From Arion vulgaris (lineage: Eukaryota; Mollusca; Gastropoda; Stylommatophora; Arionidae), in the NCBI GenBank assembly GCA_020796225.1, contig CM036768.1, positions 42,048,789 through 42,112,788 on the forward strand: a stretch of 64,000 bases of DNA, given 5' to 3'. Shown here piece after piece: positions 47,520-57,089 of the stretch. The translations under genes were made by a program, and so were the position numbers. Numbering within the stretch: position 1 is the stretch's first letter; each line of letters opens with the position of its first letter. The notes under the pieces were generated by a model. That model made no database searches, was not told the origin of the DNA, and worked only from the letters and a program-made list of their open reading frames with translations.

Positions 47520-48345
47520 TATTATCATCCTATTCTACTTCTGTTTATTCATATACATCATTATCTCTATAAGCAACGATTTTTAGTTTCACATTTTCTC
47601 TTCTGTTTATTCGTATACATCATTATTCCATAAGTAACGATTTGTTAGTGTTACATTTTTTTCTTCTGTTTATTCCTTGACATATTATTCCATAAGTAAC
47701 GATTTGTTAGTGTTCCATTTTTCTCTTCTGTTTATTCGTATACACATTATCTCCATAAGCAACGATTTGTTAGTGTTACATTTTTTTCTTCTGTTTATTC
47801 GTATACATCATTATCTCCATAAGCAACGATTTGTTAGTGTTAACATTTTTCTCTTCTGTTTATTGTATACATCATTATCTCCATAAGCAAGATTTGTTAG
47901 TGTTCACATTTTTCTCTTGTGTTTATTCGTATACATCTTTTTCCATAAGCAACGATTTGTTAGTGTTCACATTTTTCTCTTGTGTTTATTCGTATACATC
48001 ATTATCTCCATAAGCAACGATTTGTTAGTGTTCACATTTTTCTCTTGTGTTTATTCGTATACATCTTTTCTCCATAAGCAACGATTTGTTAGTGTTCATT
48101 TTTCTCTTCTGTTTATTCCTTTACATCATTATTCCATAAGCAACGATTTTTGGTGTTCACATTTTTCTTCTGTTTATTCGTATACATCATTATCTCCATA
48201 ATCAACGATTTGTTGGTGTTCACATTTTTCTCTTGTGTTTATTCGTATACATCATTATCTCCATAAGCAACGATTTGTTGGTGTTCCATTTTCTCTTGTG
48301 TTTATTCGTATACATCATTATTCCATAAGCAACGATTTGTTGGTT
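47520..48345. repeat. Minisatellite, 65-bp unit, about 12.5 copies
   Basis: Units contain tctgtttattcgtatacatc, attatctccataagcaacg and atttgttagtgttcac. The spacing is 65 bp (47951 to 48016). Deletions of one to six bases, mainly in T runs, interrupt many copies. Confidence 0.95.
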
Positions 48346-48559
48346 CATATTTTTGTCAACGTATTTGTTTTTACCATTTTTTTTTTAAATTTGTCTTTTT
48401 CGGTTGTTTGTTCATAATTCAAGGATAATTCCCTTTCTTCAAGTTATTACTATTGTTCATAGTGACATTATTTTATTTCTTAATCAGTCGAATCATCTTC
48501 ACATTCTATTTATTTTCATTTCAAACTATCGCATAATTGTTTGTATCGTCACTATCTTG

Positions 48560-49355
48560 TCTTATTTATCATTTCTTCATAACTCTACACATTTTGTTTT
48601 CTTTTTCATTTCCATAACTCTACACATTTTGTTTTCTTTATCATTTCTTCATAACTCTACACATTTTGTCTTCTTTATCATTTCTTCATAACTCTACACA
48701 TTTTGTTTTCTTTTTCATTTCTTCATCTGTACACATTTTGTCTTCTTTACCATCTCTTCATAACTCTAACATTTGTCTTTTTTATCATTTCTTCATAACT
48801 CTACATTTTGTTTCTTTATCATTTTCTTCATAACTCTACACATTTTGTTTCTTTTTCATTTCTTCATAACTCTAAAATTTTGTTTTCTTTATCATTTCTT
48901 CATAACTCTATACATTTTGTCTTCTTTATCATTTCTTCATATCTGTACACATTTTGTCATCTTCAGCATTTCTTCATAACTCACACATTTGTCTTTTTTA
49001 CTATTTCTTCAAAATCTACACATTTTGTCTTCTTTACCATCTCTTCATAACTCTACACATTTTGTCTTCTTTATCATTTCTTCATATCTTACACATTTTT
49101 CATCTTCAGCATTTCTTCATAACTCTACACATTTTGTTTTCTTTATCATTTCTTCATAACTCACATTTTTTTTTCTTTATCATTTCTTCATAACTCTACA
49201 CATTTTGTTTTTTTTACCATTTTTTCATAACTCTACACATTTTGTTTTCTTTATCATTTCTTACAACCCCACATTTTGTTTTCTTTACCATTTCTTCATA
49301 ACTCTACCATTTTGTCTTCTTTATCATTTCCCTTTATAACTCTATACATTTTGTT
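48560..49355. repeat. Minisatellite, 38-bp unit, about 21 copies
   Basis: Units read atttcttcataactctacac, attttgttttctttatc, with tgtcttc and tgttttc subtypes alternating irregularly. It follows the 65-bp array after about 200 bp of T-rich sequence. Confidence 0.93.
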
Positions 49356-50479
49356 TTCCCTAATTTATTTCCCTTTGAATTTTCCTCGCTGCTACCTTTA
49401 TTTATTTCTTCTCTTCATTACCTTCCATATGTTACATCGTTTGTTTTTGCATGGAAAATTGATCGTATTTGTCCTCGAACGCTCCATACTTCTGTCTAGT
49501 CTTGTTTTCCAACGGGGTTCCAGATTGTTTCCCTAATACCAGCACTGTGAGCTTGTAGGATGATCTCTTTCACCCATTGTCATATCTGCCTGTCTCTGTG
49601 TCCTCACATTCCACCTCCCTATAAGTGTGGGCGTCTTCAGAAATCAACTTGGGAGCCCCCATTTTGTTGTCTGGGCTGAAAAGGTTGTCAGACATCAGCT
49701 TCCATGGGTTTGGCTGTTGACGTCATCTCTCTCCGGCTTGGAGCGCTAGTCCTTCGATAATTTAAAATTTGTTTTGAACAATTTGATTTTTTGGGTTTTT
49801 GTAACTATGTTTCCTTTAATTGCATGAGTTTCATCGCACAACCCCAACTTGGAGAACAAGGAGGTCACATTTACTATGATCTCTCTCCCTTTTACCTGTC
49901 CGGGTTGGGTAACCCCGCCGGCATAGCCCCCGTGTCAAGGTACGACACACCTCGCCCACCACTACAAGGTAATAGCCTCATTTGTGGGTGGGGGTGCAAC
50001 CGTTATGCTAAGATCGTAAGTTACGCAAAGAATCCATTATCTGTATGATATACCTATTCTCTAGTGGAACCTCTGCCCGAATGGATTATAGGGCGTAGTC
50101 ATTAATATCAAACGACTAACCACATGCGGTCTCTGTTGCGCAGAGGTTTGGTGCTCGTCTTTCATGCCTAAGTTACCAGGTTCGCTCCTTTGTGGAGCTA
50201 TTTTTTCAGAGATCCTTGATCTAGAGATCAATTCAATCCCAATCTGGAAAGATGATAAAACGTAGGTTCCGTGTTCAATTTGGCCCCTAAAAGAATTATT
50301 GTCATTTCAAAATCGAGAATAGCAGGCTGGAAAGTCGCAGTCGGGCAAAATTTTTAGACTATTTGCTATTTGTCGATGAAACTTAAACCAGGTTAAGCTT
50401 TCACTTCTACCTGTGTCTGATATTTGATGAAGTGTGTTTGTGTTTCCTTTGTACTGTCTCTTGATATCTCTTTACCCTG
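49356..50479. other. Mixed sequence with a GC-rich repeat remnant and a tRNA-like segment
   Basis: 49885-50040 is GC-rich (gggttgggtaaccccgccgg onwards) and looks like a piece of a dispersed element, but I cannot name it. At 50130-50205 ttgcgcagaggtttggtgc and caggttcgctcc are spaced like pol III A and B boxes, so a tRNA-like SINE head is possible. No protein-coding gene is recognised, although + frames of 85-86 codons exist (49276-49536, 49791-50048). This region is upstream of the M13 gene and would be expected to contain its promoter or a 5' UTR exon. Confidence 0.4.
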
Positions 50480-51128
50480 CACATATAGATATATGGATGC
50501 ATGAATAGACAGACAAACATATAGATATATGGATGCATAAATAGACAGACAAACATATAGCTATATGGATGCATAAATGAAAAGACAAACATATAGATAT
50601 ATGGATGATGAATAGACAGACAAACATATAGATATATGGATGCATAAATGAAAAGACAAACATATAGATTATGGATGCATGAATAGACAGACACACATAT
50701 AGAAAATGGATGCATGAATAGACAGACAAACATATAGATATATGGATGCATGAATAGACAGACAAACATATATATATATGGATGCATAAATAGACAGACA
50801 AACATATAGATATATGGATGCATGAATAGACAGACAAACATATAGATATATGGATGCATGAATAGACAGACAGACATATAGATATATGGATGCATAAATA
50901 GACAGACAAACATATAGATATATGGATGCATAAATAGACAGACAAACATATAGATATAAAGGGGTGATTGAATAGACAGACAAAATATATATATATGGAT
51001 GCATAAATAGACAGACAAACATATAGATATATGGATGCATAAATAGACAGACAAACATATAAATATATGGATGCATAAATAGACAGACAAACATATAGAT
51101 ATATGGATGCATACATAGACAGACAAAC
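50480..51128. repeat. Minisatellite, 36-bp unit, about 18 copies, ending in (TA)n
   Basis: Units read gatgcataaatagacag, acaaacatatagatatatg. The 36-bp length keeps all three minus-strand frames open for up to 240 codons, giving repeats such as MHPYIYMFVCLF. A (TA)n tract of about 20 bases closes the array at 51128-51148. It lies only about 45 bp upstream of exon 1 of the M13 gene. Confidence 0.95.
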
Positions 51129-51191
51129 ATATATATATATATATATATTTCTATACAGGATATACAAGATTACTCTGCGTATGTTTTGCAG

Positions 51192-51272
51192 CAATGTTGA
51201 GAAGACTCATATTCCTCATGCTTGTGCTAATGACATGTGAAGCAAATAAGCAAACGAATCCATCTTCATCGG
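51192..51272 (+). CDS. Neprilysin-like M13 metallopeptidase, first coding exon (signal peptide)
   Basis: ATG at 51194 opens MLRRLIFLMLVLMTCEA and then NKQTNPSSS. This has the layout of a cleavable signal peptide: two Arg, ten hydrophobic residues, then a small-residue cleavage site near CEA-N. A splice donor gtaata follows at 51273, leaving phase 1, and a possible acceptor ttttgcag ends at 51191, which would imply an upstream non-coding exon. Phase and content fit the exon at 52298 exactly. Because a signal peptide replaces the usual membrane anchor, the enzyme is predicted to be secreted, unlike type II membrane neprilysins. The exon sits directly after a 36-bp minisatellite and a (TA)n tract. 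The start assignment rests on signal-peptide character and splice phase. Confidence 0.75.
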
Positions 51273-51309
51273 GTAATATTCTTTAATTTATTGTATCCAC
51301 TCTTTCATA

Positions 51310-51990
51310 ACTACAAGCTTTTAGAGATGCGATTTTAGTACCAACGGGGAAATTATGTCACAACTATGATGCAGAAATTCAGGCAATCAAGGTGGCAACT
51401 GAAAAACTGTGAATACCAGACCCGATCCTCAACCTGTTGTATTTTTGACTGATGCAAAATCAGCACTCCAAGCACTTCAGTCCCGAAAATTGCCAGGTCT
51501 ACAGACCCTACTGTCTAAATTGTCCAAGCATCGCAGGTCGTCTTGCAGTAGATACCCTCTCACTGTGGAATACCAGGAAATAAACAGCAGACCGATTGGC
51601 CGGAAGGTGCCAGGAGAGCACCGGATGTGCCAGTTACCTACCACCAAAAAAAGGATGATTAAATCAATGAGAAAGCCACAAATACCAACACAAGACGATT
51701 ACTATAATATGAGCAGATTGGAACAAGTTGTTATTCTGCGCCTTAGAACAGGAACAATCGGCTCCGCAGCCACATGTATATAAAATTCAAGATTGGCAAT
51801 TCAGCCATGTGTACATGTGGACAGGCAAACCAGACTGCAGAGCACATACTTCAAAACTGCCCCGAATATGATACACTGAGGCAAACTCACTGGCCTAACG
51901 AAACAACACTCGACATAAAACTACACGGACCTCTGTGTGAGCTACAAAAGACAGTGAAGTTCATACAAGAGACAACATTGAATATATAGA
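51310..51990 (+). pseudogene. Jockey-like LINE fragment (RNase H and C-terminus) in intron 1
   Basis: Frames at 51318-51783 give a damaged RNase H domain: YDAEIQAIKVATEKL (the catalytic Glu region) and VVFLTDAKSALQALQS (the Asp region). SRLEQVVILRLRTG and KFKIGNSAMCTCGQANQT followed by AEHILQNCP at 51774-51880 match the C-terminal CxC..H..C block of Jockey-like proteins. The frame is broken by a stop near 51410 and by a shift near 51780. Upstream RT is absent, so it is a 5'-truncated insertion. Its closest relative in the window is the minus-strand copy at 60.2-61.0 kb. Confidence 0.75.
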
Positions 51991-51999
51991 CATATTTCA

Positions 52000-52297
52000 A
52001 GCGAACGAAAGGAAGGAAGGAACTACAAGCTTTAAAGTTGACTTACTTAGTTCTCTCCTACATTTTATTGTTTCAATTGCTTTTGTTTATTTATTTTTCT
52101 TAAACTATAAAATTGTTATATTGCTTTTAAAATAACAAATGAGAGAGTATTATAACAGAAAGAATACGACTATTTGATTACATGTAAATTATGAATGCAA
52201 ATTAAATAAATAAATATAGTCAGTATTAATTAGATTGACAAACTCTATATCAATTTAATGACCAACAATTAAAGATTATAACTGTTTATTTCTACAG
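52000..52297. other. Intron 1 remainder, AT-rich
   Basis: AT-rich sequence without recognisable elements. It ends with the pyrimidine-rich acceptor tttatttctacag at 52285-52297. Confidence 0.5.
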
Positions 52298-52336
52298 GAA
52301 ATGAAGTATGTGAAAAAAAAGAGTGTGTTATTACAG
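52298..52336 (+). CDS. Neprilysin-like M13 metallopeptidase, exon 2 (39 bp)
   Basis: This small exon is bounded by ctacag at 52292-52297 and gtaaat at 52337. Both splice phases are 1. With the base carried from exon 1 it encodes NEVCEKKECVIT between split codons. The two cysteines match the CxTxxC pattern that precedes AARILESxD in M13 ectodomains, where the second Cys forms a conserved disulfide. The exon is 13 codons long and uninterrupted. The content, the canonical splice borders and the phase agreement with exons 1 and 3 make this convincing despite its size. Confidence 0.8.
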
Positions 52337-52686
52337 GTAAATCTTGTTTGAATGTAGTTTTGCAAGAACATTGAAATAATAGGTTGTACCTTTGATTGAT
52401 AGTTATTAGTATCACTATTTGTTGACATTCATACTGACGATAACATACACTACTCGGAGCTGGAAATAATGGTTCAAGTGGTAATATATATACTATGAGA
52501 CAACACCAGGAGAGAATGGATATTGAAAGACATTAGATAAAAGAAATAGACAAGATTTATACTGAATGATTAAGTCTAAACAAAAGGCAGATGCTGAAGA
52601 AAAATATATGTCAAATGATGTATTATTTTGTTTGTATCATGTTATTTGGTGATCATAATTATTATGTCCAGCCAAATTTAATGTGC

Positions 52687-52744
52687 ATATTTTAATCTTT
52701 GATAAAGATACTAGAAAAATTATCTTTATCAAAGATTAAAATAT
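52687..52744. repeat. Perfect inverted repeat, 24-bp arms, 10-bp loop, in intron 2
   Basis: The left arm (52687-52710) and right arm (52721-52744) are exact reverse complements around ctagaaaaat. The arms include aatctttgataaagata. RNA from either strand would fold into a 24-bp hairpin. It could be a recent palindromic insertion or a small foldback element; nothing shows that it is a functional RNA. Confidence 0.85.
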
Positions 52745-52849
52745 AATCATAACCAAGATTATAGATACCAGAAAAATAAATGATCCAGATATACAAAGAA
52801 TAATACATACAGAAATGGGGTCAAAAGGCTCATGAGGTCATGGTGGTAA

Positions 52850-53720
52850 CATGAGCCAGGGTTAGCGAGGGCGCGCGCTAACCAAGACCCTGCCCCTAAC
52901 CTCCACGCGGTGACCCTGGAAACAGACTCTGGTTCTGGTCTGGCCAAGAGGGGCAGGGATCGGGAGAGGAAACTACTGGTAGTGGTAGCAGTGCAATTAC
53001 GGAAATACGATAAAGATACATACAAATAAAATGTACAATTCTCCTGACCGATGTCCAACAAGATATTGCCCAAGTCCCTGAACGCAAAGAAACAGCAACG
53101 AAACGACTCAGACATGGATGAGAGGTGCATCCAGTGACCAAACGTATGCCCACGTAGGGCGAAGCTCGAAGCCCTGAGGAGGGGCAAACATTGCCAGCCC
53201 GTCGGCAAGAATAAATAAGACAGGACCGTAACGAATGAAAGTCTACCCTCGTGTTGGTGCGAAAGAAGATTGCAGCTGACCCCGCATTGGTAGCCTGGTG
53301 CAGATACATGTACTGGGCAAGGTTTGCCGAGCGCAAAAGAACAAGTTGCGTTTAGTGCATAACGAAACTACCCGCCCTGGGAAAACCGTGCAAGGTACTG
53401 TGCGATTAAAATTAACATCCCCGGAAGAACTGAGGTTGGTGATGCCTAACGGAACTGCCAGCCTTGGGGCAACTGGGCAAGGTTCGATTGCAGTCGTAAC
53501 TAACATCCCCGGAATAACTGGGGCGGGTGATGGCGGCGAGCGCAAAATCCTCAGTTACGCTTATAGTGCCCACTGAAACGACTCTCTACATTGCTTGTAC
53601 TCGGCCCCATGCCAGTGCTTTCGAGGTAAATTGCAAATTGCCACGCACCGATACGCGTCTAGAAAAGGCTGAGAATGTTCCTTCCCGGATCAAACTCAAA
53701 AATGTACGGTAAAGCAAGGC
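52850..53720. repeat. GC-rich repeat-derived segment in intron 2 with internal duplication
   Basis: This segment is far more GC- and CpG-rich than its surroundings. Copies of a gcaaggt...aacatccccggaa..aactg..ggtgatg block occur at about 53391 and 53478 (87 bp apart), with a partial third starting near 53318. The inverted pair ggttagcg/cgctaacc occurs near 52860-52885. Long frames exist on both strands because stops are rare in GC-rich DNA; none matches a known protein. A 5' UTR of a non-LTR retrotransposon is a reasonable guess. Confidence 0.45.
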
Positions 53721-54139
53721 CGACAATGTACGGATCAAACAGGAAGCCCGTGTCCTGAACATTGGCGAAGGCCGATACTTTACACGGTGTCTTATACGAG
53801 TAAGACGCCGTCCGAGGACAAGCTGACAAGCCCGAGAAATATTTCTCAGTCAGAACGGGTAAAGCAGCGTAACTCACTGTCTTGGCGTAGATCACATAGC
53901 CCAAATATACGGCAAAAGTTGATCGAAAAGGCGTAGATCCGAAAGGATCGTACCTAGGAAAAGCTCACCCTAGTAAATCAAAAGCTGGCTGAAAACGGAC
54001 GGGCGGGCCTAGTCACCATGGGCGCACAATCGTCCCGACGTAGATCACTCCGTTCTTGCCAGTGGACCAATTATACATCACAATAAGAATGATCAAATTG
54101 GCCGTGAAGAATGTTAGCAGAAGAAGAAGAAGAAGAAAT
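53721..54139 (+). mobile_element. SINE-like repeat, copy F, with (GAA)n tail
   Basis: Shared features with copy D are agtaaa..gctggctgaaaacgg (about 53967-53998) and the general GC-rich body. The 3' end is a pure gaagaagaagaagaagaa run at 54120-54137. The 5' limit is uncertain because the preceding GC-rich segment may be part of the same composite. The tail type matches SINE copies A and E and the RTE-like LINE fragment at 59574. Confidence 0.5.
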
Positions 54140-54163
54140 ACAGAAATGACAGAGGCTATAGTA

Positions 54164-54241
54164 CAGGGTGTTCAAGATAAAAGTAGCCCGATTGACAAAT
54201 GAAAACTAGCCAATCGGGATACTTTTATCTTAAACACCCTG
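54164..54241. mobile_element. 78-bp palindromic MITE, Tc1/mariner-type ends, TA target site
   Basis: cagggtgtt at 54164 and its inverse at 54241 are the outer ends of arms of about 32 bp that differ at only two positions; 16 bp separate them. The element is flanked by TA on both sides (54162-54163 and 54242-54243). TA duplication and CAGGGTG-type ends are typical of Tc1/mariner elements. The copy is too small for anything but non-autonomous transposition and would need a transposase from elsewhere. Confidence 0.85.
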
Positions 54242-54243
54242 TA

Positions 54244-55165
54244 GAAGCATATATACCAGAAGATAACGTTGAAACAAGATGGCAACAATGTAAGAGTATT
54301 CTTTTGAAATGTCTAACAACGCATTGTGGCACCACATTTAAAGGAGGAACAGAGAAAAGAGAACAGCATGGTGGAATAATGAAGTTAAAGAAGCAATAAA
54401 AATTAAAAAGGAACTATATAAGACCTGGATAAGATCACGCTCAGAAGACGATTATAATAAATACAGACTAGCAAGGCAGACATCGGCCAGAGTAATCAAG
54501 CAAGAGAAAGAAAAATCTTGGACCATGTATGGTGAAAATCTCAGTAAATTATTTGTAGAGTCCAGCAGACAATTTTATAAGGCCATAGCAAAAATGAGAA
54601 TAAGGGACGAACCCTTCCAGCCATCCGAATATATAAATGATAGTCAAGGTAAACCTATACATGAAGAAGTTAAGATCAGAGAAAGATGGGAAGAATACTT
54701 CAAAGACCTCTTGAATATACCAGATACTGGGAATAAAACATCATTCAAACCGAGACATGCAAACATTGAAGAACCTGAAATACTAGTAAGTGAGGTAAGA
54801 GAAGCTATTAAGAGAAGCCCAAAGAACAAGGCTGCGGGAATTGATGGAATAACAGCAGAAGCAATAAAGGCATGTGGAGAGATTGGAGTAACCTGGGTAC
54901 ATTACATCTTCAAGAAGGCATGGGAAGAAAGAACTGTCCCTTCAGACTGGCAAAAAGCTATTATAGTACCAATATGGAAGAAAAAAGGTAAAAACAAGAC
55001 TGTAGTACATATAGAGGCATCTCCTTCCTAAGCCATGTGGGAAAAATGTTTGCAAGAGTTCTGGAGCAACGAATAAGACCGATTGTGGAGCCAGCACTCA
55101 GCCCACAACAGTTTGGATTTAGAAAAGGAAAAGGGTGCACAGACGCAGATACAAGACTATTTTTA
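54244..55165 (+). pseudogene. RTE-like LINE fragment: linker and RT fingers
   Basis: Frames give WTMYGENLSKLFVESSRQFY, IRERWEEYFKDLLNIPD, EILVSEVREAIKRSPKNKAA and GIDGITAEAIKACGE. IVPIWKKKGK lies near 54968, and after a frameshift HVGKMFARVLEQRIRPI, then QQFGFRKGKGCTDA at about 55105-55145. These are the conserved N-terminal RT blocks of an RTE-clade element. The main frame (54525-55031) is open for 168 codons, so decay is modest. The catalytic palm is absent because the element ends at about 55165, and no endonuclease is visible upstream. It lies in intron 2 in the sense orientation. Confidence 0.85.
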
Positions 55166-55494
55166 AAAAGTATATCACTAGCAAGAGTTAGTCAAGTATT
55201 GTCCCCCGCTCTCCTGGGAAAAAAAACTGGCATTACACATCTGCCTTAGGCTAGATTCTAGACTATGCTCTGTGCACTGTTGACATATTTATATATATGT
55301 ATATGGTCTTTTTCGTCTTTACAGACGGTCAATTAACAAGTCTTTTATTGTGTCAACTTCTGAGTTGTCGCTTGTCTATCTTGTCCTTCAGCATTTCCCA
55401 GAAGTCACTCGTGACTGTTGCATTCCGTGTTGTGTCTGAGTCAAAAGCAAGGATGAAGTGTCCTCTACATTGATGTCTTGCCTGGGCAGATGAT
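55166..55494. other. Unassigned intron 2 sequence
   Basis: No domain is recognised. 55290-55310 contains a short TA-rich tract. The stretch may be part of the dispersed family Q element that follows. Confidence 0.35.
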
Positions 55495-55731
55495 TTGGAG
55501 AATGCGCCTTGCACATTTTTCACAAACCCATTTCTCAACACTACTGTTTCATCCAAAGAAAAGACAAAGCACATATGTTTGGAATCAAATAGAGTTTGCA
55601 AGCTATTCCGGAAGATTGAATGGAATTCACACATAACCATTAACTGCCTTAGGACATATCTCTTCAGATTTGTGGTAACGGTTTATAGTTTACTACACTA
55701 GCCTTCTGCATAACCGTGCTGATCCACAATG
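55495..55731 (-). repeat. Dispersed repeat family Q, copy 2 (opposite orientation)
   Basis: The reverse complement is collinear with 4468-4660 (see copy 1). On the + strand a frame reads TVSSKEKTKHICLESNR and ends in CLRTYLFR. The conserved peptide in two copies suggests that a protein was once encoded, possibly the tail of a retroelement, but no family could be assigned. Confidence 0.65.
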
Positions 55732-55975
55732 CAGTGGAGATTATCTGGCAGGATTTAATCTATTAGCATTCAACTCGCCCGATCTCCTCTCCCGACCACC
55801 ACAAGACAGTGGGGATTATCTGGCAGGATTTAATCTAATAGCATTCAACTCGCCCGATCTCCTCTCCCGACCCCCACAAGACAGTGGAGATTATCTGGCA
55901 GGATTTAATCTATTAGCATTCAGCTCGCCCGATCTCCACTCCCGACCCCCACAAGGCAGTGGGTTTAATAGTTGC
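55732..55975. repeat. Tandem repeat, 75-bp unit, about 3.2 copies
   Basis: cagtgg begins units at 55732, 55807, 55882 and 55957, exactly 75 bp apart. Each contains gattatctggcaggatttaa, then tagcattcaactcgcccgat and ctcctctcccgacc. The units are more than 95% alike, so the amplification is recent. The unit start corresponds to ccactgccttgtggg in family Q copy 1, so the array grew from the end of a family Q element. Confidence 0.95.
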
Positions 55976-56219
55976 AGATGGTAACGTCTACTGTTATAGG
56001 TAGTCTGTTATATGACAGACCTAGGGATTTAGATAAAAGTGGAATATACGTACAATAACTGTATCCTCATCATCGATTTCATTATTATCATCAATTATAT
56101 CTTCTGACATCAACTTGTCCACCAACAGATTTTTAAAAAAATACACATTTTATGAATTAGTCAACACGATTAGCAAACATTGTACGGATAAATTATTGAT
56201 ATTTCTTTTTCATTACTAG

Positions 56220-56329
56220 CTGCCCGTATACTTGAATCACTGGACGAAAGTGCAGACCCATGTGAAGACTTCTATCAGTTCGCCTGCGGTGGTTGGGTTG
56301 ATGAAACAATTCTTCCTCCTCACCAGTTT
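56220..56329 (+). CDS. Neprilysin-like M13 metallopeptidase, exon 3 (start of M13_N domain)
   Basis: After the acceptor cattactag (56211-56219) the exon begins in phase 1 and encodes [20 protein letters not shown], then [15 protein letters not shown]. This is the hallmark opening of the M13 N-terminal domain ([26 protein letters not shown]), including the disulfide cysteines and GGW. The 3' border is uncertain. The only nearby GT (56330) leaves phase 0 and a weak donor, whereas exon 4 needs phase 1; a sequencing error or a non-canonical donor is possible. The exon is otherwise intact. It follows about 3.9 kb of intron 2 filled with repeats. Confidence 0.88.
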
Positions 56330-56589
56330 GTATTGTTTTAATTGTTCTTCTTTATAAATATAAAGTAAATATTTTAATTAATAATTTTATACATGTCATT
56401 GTTGAAACAGTTTTGCTTTTAATTCTAATAATCATATTAATAAACGTTGTATACTAGTCAGTTTTAGAATGGCAACGCATTTGACCAATATACAAACATA
56501 CTCTGCACTTTAGATAACTCATTTGTTACAACCAATATTCAATAACAAAAACTGAATGAAAGAAGTCTTAAATTGTAGATAACGTTCTG
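56330..56589. other. Intron 3, 5' part
   Basis: AT-rich unique sequence without recognisable features. Confidence 0.4.
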
Positions 56590-56965
56590 AACTGTATAAT
56601 CAGTCCTGTAACTACTAGAGCACTATAATTGCTTCTGTAATCTCCATCTGAAACTTGTATAATCACGTTCCTGTAACTACTAGAGCACTATAATTGCTTC
56701 TGTAATCTCCATCTGAAACTTGTATAATCACGGTCCTGTAACTACTAGAGCACTATAATTGCTTCTGTAATCTCCATCTGAAACTTGTATAATCCGTCCT
56801 GTACTCTAGGCTATATCTTGTAATCTCCATCCTGAAACTTGTATAATCCGTCACTGGTAACTACTGAACTTATATAGCTTCTGTAATTCTCCATCTGAAA
56901 CTTGTATAATCACGTTCCTGTAACTACTAGAGCACTATAGTTGCTTCTGTAATCTCCATCAACAT
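56590..56965. repeat. Tandem repeat, 65-bp unit, about 6 copies
   Basis: Units contain cctgtaactactagagcac, tataattgcttctgtaatc, tccatctgaaacttgtataa. cctgta starts at 56605, 56670 and 56735. The fourth and fifth units carry clusters of small indels, while the outer ones are nearly identical. Confidence 0.93.
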
Positions 56966-57089
56966 GTTTTATTTGTGGCTACTTCTATGTTTCTCATTTT
57001 CTACTTGTATATTTGATATTTCAAAAGTAATAATTACATGTACATCATCCAAGTCACTCATTATCTTACAGCTTCTTCATGTTATATCT

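Noticed and set aside
50407..51194. Three overlapping minus-strand frames of 150-240 codons rich in MHPYIYMFVCLF-like repeats
   Set aside because: The 36-bp tandem unit is a multiple of three, so all frames stay open. There is no domain, and the composition follows the repeat.
52759..53576. Overlapping frames of 92-149 codons on both strands in the GC-rich block
   Set aside because: Stops are rare because of GC content. The frames overlap on opposite strands, none shows a domain, and the DNA is internally repetitive.
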